Source of the DNA: Elusimicrobiota bacterium
Lineage (GTDB): Bacteria; Elusimicrobiota; Elusimicrobia; UBA1565; JACRDR01
Assembly (NCBI GenBank): GCA_016194745.1
Contig: JACQBA010000015.1
Coordinates: forward strand, 62,236-126,235
Reading direction: 5' to 3'
Length of the DNA: 64,000 bases
The position numbers were made by a program, and so were the translations under genes. Each line of letters begins with the position of its first letter. Position 1 is the stretch's first letter. Below the pieces are notes generated by a model. The model had not been told where the DNA came from. It did no database searches and saw only the letters and a program-made list of their open reading frames with translations. This document shows, one piece after another, positions 51,593-60,818 of this stretch.

Positions 51593-52756
51593 TCAGTTGC
51601 AGGTCGTCGGGTTGCGCGACGCGTTCTGCTGCTTGAGCCGTTGCGCGACCGACGGGTTGAGCTTCGAGAAGAAGCTGTAGCTCGTGGGCCACTTCATGTT
51701 CCCGGCGGGGGTCGTGGCGCGCAGCATGTCCTCGACCTGCTTGACGGAGACCTGATACTTCTTCCAGTCGTCCTTCTTGGCGTGGATGATGGACTCGCTG
51801 TTGGGCATGATCACCGCGACGACCTGGGCGTTCTGCTCCGTCACGTCCGAGGGAGACGTCTTCCCCGCGGGCAGGATCAGCATGACTTTCCACGTGCACT
51901 TCGGGACGTTGATCTCGCCAACCACGCGTCCGTTGCGCTTGAGCGGGATGCCGTCGGCCTGCACGGGGCGGGTCTCGTTCTTGCCGGTGTCCTTGTCCTT
52001 TCCCTTGACGACGCCGTCGCCGCCGCGGCCGGCCGGGCCGGAAACGACGAAGACTTCCTTCTCGTCGCCCTCGGCGGTCGCCCAATCGCGGGTCTGGGCT
52101 TCGAGCCACATCCAGGTCTTCTGGTTGTTGGCCGGGGCCTGCGGCACCATGTTCGTCATGAAGAACGTATTGTCGTTGACGGTGGAATCGCGGGTCCGGT
52201 CCTTCGAGTTGCACATGTGTCCGCGATCGAAGCCGGTGCGGTTGTAGTCGGCCTTCGTGACCGCCACCCAGCCGCGCGTCTTGACGAGCTCATTGAGGGT
52301 CGGGTCGGGGCGGAAGTTGTTCTGCCGCTCGACGTTATCCGAGATCCAGCTCTTGTTGACGTGCCAGCTGACCCAGTTCGGGTTGTGCGTGACGTTGTTG
52401 TAGGAAAGGACGTACTCCGTCTTGGGCATGAGATAATCCGTCTCCTGGCTCGGATCGGCCGTGGCGCCGGTCGGCGCTCCCATCGCGACGTTGAGCGCCG
52501 CCGCGTCTGCGTCTACGGCTCCCTCGCCGGCGGTCGATTCGCTTTCCTCTTCGTCTTCTTCGTCTTCCGGGTCCGCCTGCCTGGGTCCGCGGACGAGCTG
52601 CAGCTCTCCGCTGGTCCGGGCTTTGAATTCACCAATCGAGATCTGCGGCAGGTCCGGCAGCCCCCCGGCGAGAGACAACTGTCTCTCGGCGAAGGCGGGC
52701 GCGGTACCCGCGAAGATCGCGAGCGCGGTGAGGTACGAGATGATTCTACGAGTCAT
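51593..52756 (-). CDS. Secreted DNA/RNA non-specific endonuclease (NUC1 family)
   Basis: This 387-residue protein has a signal peptide (TRRIISYLTALAIFAGTAPAFAE), an acidic stretch (DPEDEEDEEESE) and a beta-beta-alpha metal nuclease domain. The catalytic motif is DRGHMCNSKDR (about residues 176-186), with NTFFMTNMVPQ as the Asn metal ligand region. This class cuts DNA and RNA without sequence specificity, usually outside the cell or in the periplasm. The ATG at 52756 has GGAGGG 7 bases upstream. No immunity-protein candidate is adjacent. Confidence 0.86.
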   Translation of the reverse strand: MTRRIISYLTALAIFAGTAPAFAERQLSLAGGLPDLPQISIGEFKARTSGELQLVRGPRQADPEDEEDEEESESTAGEGAVDADAAALNVAMGAPTGATADPSQETDYLMPKTEYVLSYNNVTHNPNWVSWHVNKSWISDNVERQNNFRPDPTLNELVKTRGWVAVTKADYNRTGFDRGHMCNSKDRTRDSTVNDNTFFMTNMVPQAPANNQKTWMWLEAQTRDWATAEGDEKEVFVVSGPAGRGGDGVVKGKDKDTGKNETRPVQADGIPLKRNGRVVGEINVPKCTWKVMLILPAGKTSPSDVTEQNAQVVAVIMPNSESIIHAKKDDWKKYQVSVKQVEDMLRATTPAGNMKWPTSYSFFSKLNPSVAQRLKQQNASRNPTTCN

Positions 52757-52905
52757 GAGCAATCCCTCCGTGCACGACTATGCTAGCGATCATATCACCG
52801 GCGCATCACGGCCCGATAAGGCCATGAGGGCACCGTTCGCGAGATATGGGGCCCATGCCTTGCTGGGCCCTAGGGCGCATCCGACGGAGGGCCGCTCGAC
52901 GGAGG

Positions 52906-53040
52906 CTACATCCGAATGAACAGCATGAGGGCGAGTACGGCGGAAGCGGCGGTGACGAGGGCGAGCTCCTTGAGGAGCTCGGCGTCGTGTCGGCAGGCCA
53001 TGCGGGCGAACGATCTCGGGGTGTACACCTTTCCAACCAT
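52906..53040 (-). CDS. Small membrane protein (44 aa)
   Basis: The ATG at 53040 has AAGGAG 10 bases upstream. The product is MVGKVYTPRSFARMACRHDA followed by a hydrophobic helix ELALVTAASAVLALMLFIRM that ends at the stop. It is a single-pass protein with a basic, Cys-containing N-terminus, probably cytoplasmic. It is in the 440-bp gap between the nuclease and the TPR protein. No family recognised. Confidence 0.5.
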   Translation of the reverse strand: MVGKVYTPRSFARMACRHDAELLKELALVTAASAVLALMLFIRM

Positions 53041-53195
53041 TTCTTTCAATCTCCTTTGTCTTGAGCGTTTGACGACCGCATATTCTAACCGCGACGCGCG
53101 CGGCGTTGGTAGGAACAAAAGAGAACGCTTTCTTTGGAGAGATGTGACACTCACATGACGGAGCGAAAGGCCTGGGTTCAGATGGGTCGAAAGAC

Positions 53196-54131
53196 CTATT
53201 CGGACCGCACGTATTCGTCCGTGCCCGACGAGAGTCCTTCCGAGTCGCCGAAGACCTTGGCGCTGCAGTGCAGCCGGTAGCCGTCGTCCGACAGCGTGCA
53301 GTGCACGTGCCAGCCTCCCTTTCTCGCGCGCTTGGGGACGGGCTCGCCGTGGCGGATCTCATAGATGATGGGGACCCGGTCGAATTGGATTTCCTTGCGG
53401 TTGGCCTTGACGACGCTGAAGTTGTCGGCACTGCGGGCCGGCTCCTCCATCGTCCAGCCGTCGTCCACGTACTTGAAGCGAAGCTGCACTCCCTTGTCGG
53501 GAGCGCTGGGGCTGATCCAGTCTCCCGCGATACTCACGTTTTTTCGGCGCTCGATTTCCTCCGGCGTGAGTTCTCGCGCGGCTCGCTCCTTCTTCCCCGC
53601 TAGAGCGTCCATGCGGCGCTTCGCCTCGGCGGCGTCCTTCTCCTCGGGCTTTGTCATCAAATACAGGCTGAAGGCTCCTCCCGCGTCGTCGAAGCGCTTC
53701 GCGGCCTCGAAGGCGACGGCGATATTGAAGTAGGCCTCGGGCCACCAGGGGGCGATCTGCAGCGCCTGTTCGTACAGGGGCACCGCCTTCTCCGATTCCT
53801 TCGGCGTCTTCGCCTTCTTCATGATCGCGTTCGCCCGGGCGAACAGCCGCTCGGCGTCCGCCGGAATCGAGGGCTTCGGGTCCATGGACGATGCTGTGGT
53901 CATGATCTTCGCCAACGTGTAGGTGTCGTTGTTGTTGCGCTGGTACCGCTTGACGAGGCGCTCGAACTGGCGGGCCTTGGCCTCGGCGGCGGCTTTTTCT
54001 TCCGCCGCTTTTTTCTTGGCCGCCGCCGCCTCGGGGTCGGGCTTGCGGAACTGGGCCGTCGCCGGGCGCGCGCCGAATGCCGCGAGACAGAGAGCGGCGC
54101 CTAGGATGATCGCCGGTCTAATGGACGCCAT
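53196..54131 (-). CDS. Secreted TPR-like protein
   Basis: This 311-residue protein has a signal peptide (MASIRPAIILGAALCLAAFGARPATA) and a charged coiled-coil stretch (AAAKKKAAEEKAAAEAKARQFE). A TPR-like pair follows (KAVPLYEQALQIAPWWPEAYFNIAVAFEAAKRFDDAG). The C-terminal beta region of about 120 residues (GDWISPSAPDKGVQLRFKY, HVHCTLSDDGYRLHCSAKV) has two cysteines. An in-frame ATG at 54167 gives a longer form; 54131 is preferred because the signal begins there. Function unknown. Confidence 0.68.
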   Translation of the reverse strand: MASIRPAIILGAALCLAAFGARPATAQFRKPDPEAAAAKKKAAEEKAAAEAKARQFERLVKRYQRNNNDTYTLAKIMTTASSMDPKPSIPADAERLFARANAIMKKAKTPKESEKAVPLYEQALQIAPWWPEAYFNIAVAFEAAKRFDDAGGAFSLYLMTKPEEKDAAEAKRRMDALAGKKERAARELTPEEIERRKNVSIAGDWISPSAPDKGVQLRFKYVDDGWTMEEPARSADNFSVVKANRKEIQFDRVPIIYEIRHGEPVPKRARKGGWHVHCTLSDDGYRLHCSAKVFGDSEGLSSGTDEYVRSE

Positions 54132-54174
54132 AGGACGTAGTATATAGGGAAGAGCGGAGATCGGCAACCCGGTG

Positions 54175-54459
54175 TCAGCTCCGGTGCCGGTGGTTCACGG
54201 TAGCGGCGAACGCCAGCTCCACTCCCTCGTCATTTTGGTCGCAGCCCGGCTCGTCAAGGTCGCAGACGTTGTCTCGGCGCTGCAGCGAAGAGTCTTTGTC
54301 GCACTTCTGGTCGTCCTCGCAGGAGGATTTATCCTCTTTTTCCCTTTCTTCGGAGGAGTCGCGCGCGGGAGTCCCGTCCCCCTCCGCGCGGATCGCGGGA
54401 GGGCGCGTCAGCCATGCTCCCAGGAGCAGCGCAAACACCGCAAGCAGTCTAGCGTGCAT
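54175..54459 (-). CDS. Small acidic secreted protein with Cys cluster
   Basis: This 94-residue protein has a signal peptide (MHARLLAVFALLLGAWLTRPPAIRAE). A very acidic mature part follows with Cys-Asp/Glu runs (SSCEDDQKCDKDSS, NVCDLDEPGCDQND), which could bind calcium or form disulfides. A similar acidic Cys motif (DCKEGQSDCNKEE) occurs at the N-terminus of the divergent 1429-residue OmpA-like protein, suggesting a functional pair. No family recognised. Confidence 0.58.
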   Translation of the reverse strand: MHARLLAVFALLLGAWLTRPPAIRAEGDGTPARDSSEEREKEDKSSCEDDQKCDKDSSLQRRDNVCDLDEPGCDQNDEGVELAFAATVNHRHRS

Positions 54460-54641
54460 GGATAGTCCTCGCTTCACGAGTGTCGTACGATGCCCGCGCG
54501 GCGTGCGTCGATCGCCCATATCCTAAGTGTTCTCCCTCCGCGGTAATAGATCGGTATCGTTTCGGCCCTAGAGCGCAGGACCCATACGATATAGGTCCTT
54601 TGGCCCTTTAGCGCAAGCCCCCTGAGGCCTATCTTGTCGAC

Positions 54642-57600
54642 ATGCACTCGGGGCGGGGGGTCCGTGCGGCGAGGCTTCTGTTATCCTTGGCCGTGCTGCT
54701 TCAATCGGGCGTTCCCTGGCGCGTCCTTCGCGCGGAAGAGCCCGCGCGGGCGGACCGCGAGGATTGCAAAGAGGGGCAGTCCGACTGCAATAAAGAAGAG
54801 CCCTCGACGAGGATCGCGGGCAGAGGAAAAGAGGAGCGAGAGCCCGAGGAGTGCGACGCGGAGTCCGGCGCCTGCGGAGGCGAGGACGCGGCGCCGCAGG
54901 TCAAGGCCGCGGTGGTCGCCCTCCAATCCAACCCGGGGCTAAAGGCGGCGACCAATGCCGTCGACGTCCTCTACGGCCGCCGACAGGAAGCGCCGAATAT
55001 GAGCTTGGCGCGCTTGCCGCTCGGCTCGGACTCCCAGCGGCAGTTCACTCCGATTCATCAAGCTGCTCTAGGCGCGCCCATGTCCCGGAGGCTCGACGGC
55101 CCCGCGGCGATCGTCCCGGTCGTCTTGACCTCCGATGAGGACGCCGAGCCGCGCGACGCGCTCGCGGCGCGGCCGGGACGGACCGACGCGGAGACCCTGG
55201 CCGGCCTGGCGGAACGCCACCCGCGTCTGCGGGAACTTCTCGCGGCGCGACGGGTCGACAATCCGGGCCACGTGTCCGCGCTGGCGCTCGCATTCTCCAA
55301 CTGGCGGGGCCCGGCGGACGGAAGCATCGACGAAATTTTCGATCAGATCGTGCCGCGCGAGCGCCCCGTCGCGCCGGCCGCGCCGGCGGCATTGACGGGC
55401 GATTTCCGCGCGGTGGCCGGGCGCGTCTACACGGTGTGGCGCGGGGCGGACGGTCGAGCGGTCGTGAGGACCGAGGAGACGACGGCCGCCGACGTCGGCG
55501 TGCGCTACTGCGGGGACCAGGCCTGCTTGGACGCGCGGCGCTTTACCGCGGTGAACCAGGCGGAGCGCTGGCTCCATTCGCTTGGCCTTTGCCGGGACGG
55601 CTGCGCTCCGACGCTCGACGCTGCGATCCAGCGGCAGATCCAGGAGTACGCCGCAGTGGTCGCCGCGTTGCCGCCGCGTCCGCACGGCGCGGTGGTCCAG
55701 GAGCCCGCGCCGCTGACCCGCGGCCAGGCCCCCGACGCCAATCCGTGGCGCCATCTCGGGCCGAGGCCCGATGCGACGTGGAGCGAGACCCTCCTCGGCC
55801 CCGAGGCGCGCAGCCGCGTTCAGGACATCTGGGAAGGCGAGTCGGTCCGGACCGAGGACAGGCTCGGCCGCGCGCGGGAGCACGTTTTCGCGCTGCACGG
55901 CGGACTGCGCGGCCTCATGCGCGCGTTCGCGCCGCAGCTTGACGGCGCGCGCTACGATGAGCTTCTCGGGCAGGTTCGCCGGGCGGCGACCGACGAGGAG
56001 TTCCGCGCGGCGGCACGTCAATTGAGCGAGTTCTCGGACGGCGTGATGCAGGGCGTCAACGCCTTCGTTCTCGCGCAGGAGGCGAGGGCGCGCGCCGAGG
56101 GGCGGACGTTCGGCCCGGCGGAGCGGCTCGCGGCGCTCCAAGGGCACGTCCACCAGTTCCGGCACGATCCGCAGATGAGGACCTCTTTGCCGTTCCAGGG
56201 CCTGCGTATCGACGGCGAGCGGCTCGAGCTCGCGCCGGTCGAGCGCGGGCGCTTCGAGAGCGCGGCCGAGCACCAGTATCGCCTCGAGCGGCGCATCGGC
56301 CTGGAACTGCCCCAAGAGGCGCGCATCCTATTCGGCTCGGCGTCGGCCGACGACCGCTTCGAGCCGGGCACCCCGGTCATCGTGATCAACCGCACCGCCG
56401 CCAGCGCGACGGCGATCAACGCGCCGAGCCAGTCGGCGAGGCCCTTGCGGGAGACGGTCGCCAGGCTTCGGGGCGAGGTCGCGCAGATTGAGACGCAGAT
56501 CCAGGCGCTGCAGGGCGAGGTGACGGCCGCCGACGGCGAGATCACGACGGCCGAGGCGGGCGTCCTGGCGGTGGACGAGCAGATCGCGGCCGCGGTCCGT
56601 CTGGCGGCCGCGCGACGGGCGGAGAGGGCGGGGGCCGAGACCGCGCTCGCCGATTCGGAGGCCGAGCTCGCGCGGCTCCGAGAGGTCGCGGCGCGGACCG
56701 CTCTCGAGATCCAGAACGCGGAGTCGATCCTCGCCGGGATGCGCACGGACATCAACTTCCGCTACAACGTCGCAGTGCCCGAGGCGGGGCAGGAGGGCAG
56801 GGTCGAGCGCCTCGGACGCGCCGTCTCCTCCATGTTCCGCATGCTGCGGGAGGCCGGGCACAATATCATGGACTTCCTCCCCCGCCTGGAGGGACACACC
56901 GACGTGCGGGGCTCGGTGTCCCACAACGCCACTCTGTCGGAACAGCGCGCGGCGGCGACGCACCAGCTCCTGATGAACTGGCTGCAGCGCAACGAGCCCG
57001 AGGTGTTCCAGGCGATGACCGACGGCCGCCGCGTCGCCGCGGTCGGCCTCGGGTCCTCGCAGCCGAAGACAGACCGGCGCAATCACGACGAGAATCGCCG
57101 CGTGGAGTTCGTGATGCAGCGCTCCGCCGAGGCCAACGCGCTGCTTCAGGGCATCCTGGGGCAATACAGGGAGGCTCTCGCGGGGATCCACGCCCAGGTC
57201 GCTCTCCAGCAGGGCGTCGTCCAGGCCCACGCCGAGACGTCGGAAAGGGCGGTGCGTCTCCACGGCGAGGCCCTGGCCGCGGCCGACACGCTTCGAGTCG
57301 CGGAGACGAGCGCGCGCCAGGTTCTCGAGGCGGCGAGGTCTAGGCGCGCCGCCATCGCCGCGCGCATCGATCAGGAGCAGGACGCGGCCGGCGCGGCCGA
57401 GCGCGCGGTCGCGCGGGCGGAGCGCAGCGTCGCGGTCGCCGCGGCCTCCCGCCACGTTGTCGCCTTCATCACCGATTACGGCGGCGAGACTTACAATCTC
57501 GTCTCGCAGTCACTGCCGTCGACGATCGGCGGCGCCTTCCGCGGAGTGGGCCGCTCGATTGGTGGAGCGGTCACCGGCACGATCGATTGGCTGGGCCTCG

Positions 57601-58931
57601 GCGGGGCGACGCAGGACCTCGGCCGCCGCATCCTCGAGACGCTCGGCCCGGAGCGGGCGCGCCAGGTGGCGGCGGCCCTCGCGCAGGCGCAGCGCTACGC
57701 GCCGGACTCCTCCTCGGTCGAGACGGCGGTCGGCGCGGTCATGGATGCCTTCGGCCTCAGCGTGCGCGACCTTCCCGGCCGAGTGAGCCTCACGTTGCGC
57801 GATCTCTTCCATGGCCCGGGCGCCTTCGGGGCCTCCGACTTCTTCGCGCGGCGGGACGTGGCGCGCGACGAGACGCTGGCGCTGGCGATCGGACGCGTGC
57901 TGGAGCGCAACCAGCTCGAGCGCCCGTACGTCTCCGGATGGAGTCAGGGCTGGGGCGATCTTTTCATGTTCCGCCGCCGCTCCAACGAGCAGACGGCGCC
58001 GACCCTCGCGATGGACGTGCCGCGCTCCGTCTTCTCGCGGGACCAGTCGCTGCGCTTCGAGGACATGCTGACCTTCGCTCCGATCCACGGCGCGCTCGCC
58101 TCGGGGCGCCTCCTCGGCGTCAAGCTCTTCACGGGCGAGGCCGATCCCCTCGGCGCTCCGCAGCTCACCCAGTTCCAGGCGCTCACGCCGCTGCGCGACC
58201 GGCCCTCGCCCCAGCGGCCGATCGAAGTGGACATCATCTCGATCTCCCCCTCGAGCATCATCATCGCGGGCACTCCGTCCGGCCAGACGACCGGCGAGCC
58301 GGGGCTTGCGCCGAGCACCGCGCGGGAGCAGCCGCGCACGGGGCCGGTCGTCACGGGCGAGGTGACGGAGCCGCGGGTTTCGGATCTCGATGCGCTCGAG
58401 GCCGAACATCGGGCGAACAACGACGCCGACGCCCTGCGCCGCATCGAGGAAGCGCGCCGGCGCGCGGCATTGGGGCCGGCGGTCGAGCCGACGGGCCAGC
58501 CTTTGGGCGACGTCGTGCGCCCCACCCGCCAGGGCCCCGGACCGGGGCTGGGCGAGCCGGGCTCCGTCGAGCCGGGACACGGCACCGGCCCCGGAGGTGC
58601 GGCCCTGTTTAGGACCGGCAGCTTCGAGCTGACGCCGGCGGGTCTCGCGTGGATCAGCGCGCACGCCGACGCGCTCGAGCGCATCGCCGGCGTGCGCGCG
58701 ATCGAGGTCTACGGCTTCGCGAGCATCTCGGGAACGCCTTCGGACAATATGACGCTCTCCAACAATCGCGCGCGCGTGGCCGCCGAGGCGCTGCGGAGGA
58801 TGCTGGAGAGCCGGCCGAACCTGCGGAACGTGCCGGTCCTATTCCACGGCCGGGGCGCCACCGACTTCGTCGTGGGCAGCCGCCCGCAGGACGAGGTCAA
58901 CCAGCGCGTCGAGATCCGCTACCGGCGCTAG
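54642..58931 (+). CDS. Giant protein with two OmpA-like domains and coiled coils
   Basis: This 1429-residue protein. An N-terminal signal or anchor is followed by an acidic Cys segment (about residues 38-85), then about 500 residues without recognised family. Coiled coil 1 (about 600-705) leads to OmpA-like domain 1 (about 705-830: EGHTDVRGS, TLSEQRAAA, NRRVEFVM). Coiled coil 2 (about 830-945) and a helical and low-complexity region follow. OmpA-like domain 2 closes the protein (about 1322-1429: YGFASISGTPSD, LSNNRARVAAEAL, NQRVEIRYRR). OmpA-like domains bind peptidoglycan, so two per chain suggest cross-linking of the wall or a large envelope machine. The family as a whole is not one I recognise. 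Confidence 0.78.
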   Translation: MHSGRGVRAARLLLSLAVLLQSGVPWRVLRAEEPARADREDCKEGQSDCNKEEPSTRIAGRGKEEREPEECDAESGACGGEDAAPQVKAAVVALQSNPGLKAATNAVDVLYGRRQEAPNMSLARLPLGSDSQRQFTPIHQAALGAPMSRRLDGPAAIVPVVLTSDEDAEPRDALAARPGRTDAETLAGLAERHPRLRELLAARRVDNPGHVSALALAFSNWRGPADGSIDEIFDQIVPRERPVAPAAPAALTGDFRAVAGRVYTVWRGADGRAVVRTEETTAADVGVRYCGDQACLDARRFTAVNQAERWLHSLGLCRDGCAPTLDAAIQRQIQEYAAVVAALPPRPHGAVVQEPAPLTRGQAPDANPWRHLGPRPDATWSETLLGPEARSRVQDIWEGESVRTEDRLGRAREHVFALHGGLRGLMRAFAPQLDGARYDELLGQVRRAATDEEFRAAARQLSEFSDGVMQGVNAFVLAQEARARAEGRTFGPAERLAALQGHVHQFRHDPQMRTSLPFQGLRIDGERLELAPVERGRFESAAEHQYRLERRIGLELPQEARILFGSASADDRFEPGTPVIVINRTAASATAINAPSQSARPLRETVARLRGEVAQIETQIQALQGEVTAADGEITTAEAGVLAVDEQIAAAVRLAAARRAERAGAETALADSEAELARLREVAARTALEIQNAESILAGMRTDINFRYNVAVPEAGQEGRVERLGRAVSSMFRMLREAGHNIMDFLPRLEGHTDVRGSVSHNATLSEQRAAATHQLLMNWLQRNEPEVFQAMTDGRRVAAVGLGSSQPKTDRRNHDENRRVEFVMQRSAEANALLQGILGQYREALAGIHAQVALQQGVVQAHAETSERAVRLHGEALAAADTLRVAETSARQVLEAARSRRAAIAARIDQEQDAAGAAERAVARAERSVAVAAASRHVVAFITDYGGETYNLVSQSLPSTIGGAFRGVGRSIGGAVTGTIDWLGLGGATQDLGRRILETLGPERARQVAAALAQAQRYAPDSSSVETAVGAVMDAFGLSVRDLPGRVSLTLRDLFHGPGAFGASDFFARRDVARDETLALAIGRVLERNQLERPYVSGWSQGWGDLFMFRRRSNEQTAPTLAMDVPRSVFSRDQSLRFEDMLTFAPIHGALASGRLLGVKLFTGEADPLGAPQLTQFQALTPLRDRPSPQRPIEVDIISISPSSIIIAGTPSGQTTGEPGLAPSTAREQPRTGPVVTGEVTEPRVSDLDALEAEHRANNDADALRRIEEARRRAALGPAVEPTGQPLGDVVRPTRQGPGPGLGEPGSVEPGHGTGPGGAALFRTGSFELTPAGLAWISAHADALERIAGVRAIEVYGFASISGTPSDNMTLSNNRARVAAEALRRMLESRPNLRNVPVLFHGRGATDFVVGSRPQDEVNQRVEIRYRR

Positions 58932-60742
58932 CGCGCGGCTTTTCGCGCGGCGACCCACGCCTTCATCTGCGACTCGAGGATCTCGAGCGGCACCGCGCCC
59001 AAGGCCAGCACCGCGTCGTGGAAGGCGCGCACGTCGTAGCGGTCGCCGAGCTCCGCTTTCGCGTGCGCCTTGAGCTCCTTGAATTTCAGTTCGCCCAGCT
59101 TGTAGGCCAGCGCCTGGCCCGGCGTGTTGATGTAGCGGTCGATCTCGACCTCGATGTCGTGCGAGGTCTTGCTCGTGTTCTCGAGGAAATAGTCGATCGC
59201 CTTCTGGCGGCTCCAGCCCATCGAGTGGAGCCCGGTGTCCACCACCAGGCGGCACGCGCGCCACATCTCGTAGACGAGCTGGCCGAAGCGGGAGTGCGGG
59301 TCCTTGTAGAGGCCGAGCTCCGCGCCGAGGCTCTCCGAGTAGAGGCCCCACCCCTCGACATAGGCGGTGGGTCCCGAGTATTTGCGGAACTCGGGCAGAT
59401 CGTCGGTCTCCTGCGCGAGAGAGATTTGCAGATGGTGGCCCGGGACGGCCTCGTGCGCGGTCAGCGCCTCCATCTCCCACTTGGGACGCGTCTTCAAGTC
59501 ATAGGTGTTGGCGAAGAAGTAGCCCGGGCGGCCGGCGTTGGGCGAGCCTCGCATGTAGTAGGCCGTCGTCTGCGACTTCTCCGAGAACGCGGGGACGGGA
59601 CGCACTCCGTAGGGCAAGCGCGGCAGGCGGCCGAAGACCTTGATGAGCTCGGGATCGATGCGCTTGGCGATGTCGCGGTAGCCGGCGAGGAGCTCGTCGG
59701 CGCTCGCGTAGTAGAACTTAGGATCGGTTCGGAGGTAGACCTTGAACTCCTCGAAGGTTCCGGCAAATCCCGTCTCGGCGCGCGCCTTGTCCATCTCAGC
59801 CCGGATGCGCTTGACCTCCAAGAGGCCTAGGGCGTGGATCTCCTTGGCGCTGAGGCGCGTCGTCGTGTTGTCGCGCACCTTGAACTCGTACCACGTCTTG
59901 CCGTTGGGCAGCGCGCTCCAGCCGTGCGTCGCGCGGCACTTCGGATAATACTCCTTCGCGAAATACTCCCTCAGGCGCCGGTAGGCCGCAGCGGCGTCGT
60001 CCGCGAGAATCTTCGCGGCCTCCGCGCGCAGACGCGCCTGGTCCGCGGAGGAGATTGCGGCGGGCATCTCCTTGAACGGCTTCATCAGCGGCGAGGCCTG
60101 CGGGTCCCCCACGTAGGCCTCGAACTGATGGTCGACGTCGGCCAGCGTGTCCTTGGACGGCGTGATTCCCTTCTTCAAGCCTTCCTTCAGCAGCGCGATC
60201 GTTTGATCGACCGCGGCGGAGACGCCCCGCAGCCGCTGCAGGACGTCCTCGTAGTCGCGCACGGTCGCGGCGGGGCTCGAATCGAGCGTCATGGCGAGGT
60301 TCTGCTGGACGCCGCGGCGCTGGTTGATCGGGAGGAGCTCGTCGTCGAAGACGCGGCCGTCGAACGCGATCTCCGCCTGGTACTTGAAAAGGTCGTAGTT
60401 AAGGGCGTCTTCCGGGGTGAGCTTGGAGCGGTCGATCGCGCGGACGGCCTTTAGCGGCGCCTCGGTCTCGCGCTTTCGCCGCGCGGCCGCCTCGAGGGAG
60501 CGGTCCGTCCAGCGTCCGTTCTGTCCGGGATATCCGACCGAAGTCGCCCACTCGGGAAATTCCGTCATACGGTACTTCCAGTCGACCTCGAAGAGCTTCC
60601 AAAGGCGCTCCTTCTCCGACTGTCCTCCGCCTCGCGCGAGCTCGTCGCACTGTTTCTCGTACTCGGTCTGAATCGGAGCGGCCGCGCGGACGGACGCGGG
60701 TGCGATCAGAGCGGCGGCGAGGACGAGCGTTGCGGTGATCAT
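58928..60742 (-). CDS. DUF885 family secreted peptidase-like protein
   Basis: This 604-residue protein has a signal peptide (MITATLVLAAALIAPASVRA). The DUF885 domain shows the zinc-type HEAVPGHHLQ (about residues 428-437), with GWGLYSESLG as the second Glu region and TPGQALAYKLGELK near the C-terminus. Members are thought to be metallopeptidases of the gluzincin type. The ATG at 60742 is preferred over an in-frame ATG at 60760, which lies in the terminator hairpin. It overlaps the end of the OmpA-like gene by 4 bp (convergent). Confidence 0.84.
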   Translation of the reverse strand: MITATLVLAAALIAPASVRAAAPIQTEYEKQCDELARGGGQSEKERLWKLFEVDWKYRMTEFPEWATSVGYPGQNGRWTDRSLEAAARRKRETEAPLKAVRAIDRSKLTPEDALNYDLFKYQAEIAFDGRVFDDELLPINQRRGVQQNLAMTLDSSPAATVRDYEDVLQRLRGVSAAVDQTIALLKEGLKKGITPSKDTLADVDHQFEAYVGDPQASPLMKPFKEMPAAISSADQARLRAEAAKILADDAAAAYRRLREYFAKEYYPKCRATHGWSALPNGKTWYEFKVRDNTTTRLSAKEIHALGLLEVKRIRAEMDKARAETGFAGTFEEFKVYLRTDPKFYYASADELLAGYRDIAKRIDPELIKVFGRLPRLPYGVRPVPAFSEKSQTTAYYMRGSPNAGRPGYFFANTYDLKTRPKWEMEALTAHEAVPGHHLQISLAQETDDLPEFRKYSGPTAYVEGWGLYSESLGAELGLYKDPHSRFGQLVYEMWRACRLVVDTGLHSMGWSRQKAIDYFLENTSKTSHDIEVEIDRYINTPGQALAYKLGELKFKELKAHAKAELGDRYDVRAFHDAVLALGAVPLEILESQMKAWVAARKAAR

Positions 60743-60751
60743 AATAGAAAA

Positions 60752-60802
60752 GCCTCCCAAGGCTTCCGTCGCCGGAAGCTTAGCAAAAAGCTCTTGGGAG
60801 GC
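60752..60802 (-). terminator. Branched hairpin terminator before the DUF885 gene
   Basis: The outer stem GCCTCCCAAG/CTTGGGAGGC (60752-60761, 60793-60802) encloses an inner stem GCTTCCG/CGGAAGC. On the minus strand TTTTCTATT follows, then the DUF885 ATG. It ends the 60819-61316 gene and may also be the DUF885 leader. Confidence 0.65.
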
Positions 60803-60818
60803 GATGAGGCCGAAGCGT

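Noticed and set aside
51593..52756. Secreted nuclease as a toxin-immunity pair
   Set aside because: It has a signal peptide and no adjacent small immunity-like gene; a nutrient or DNA-degrading nuclease is simpler.
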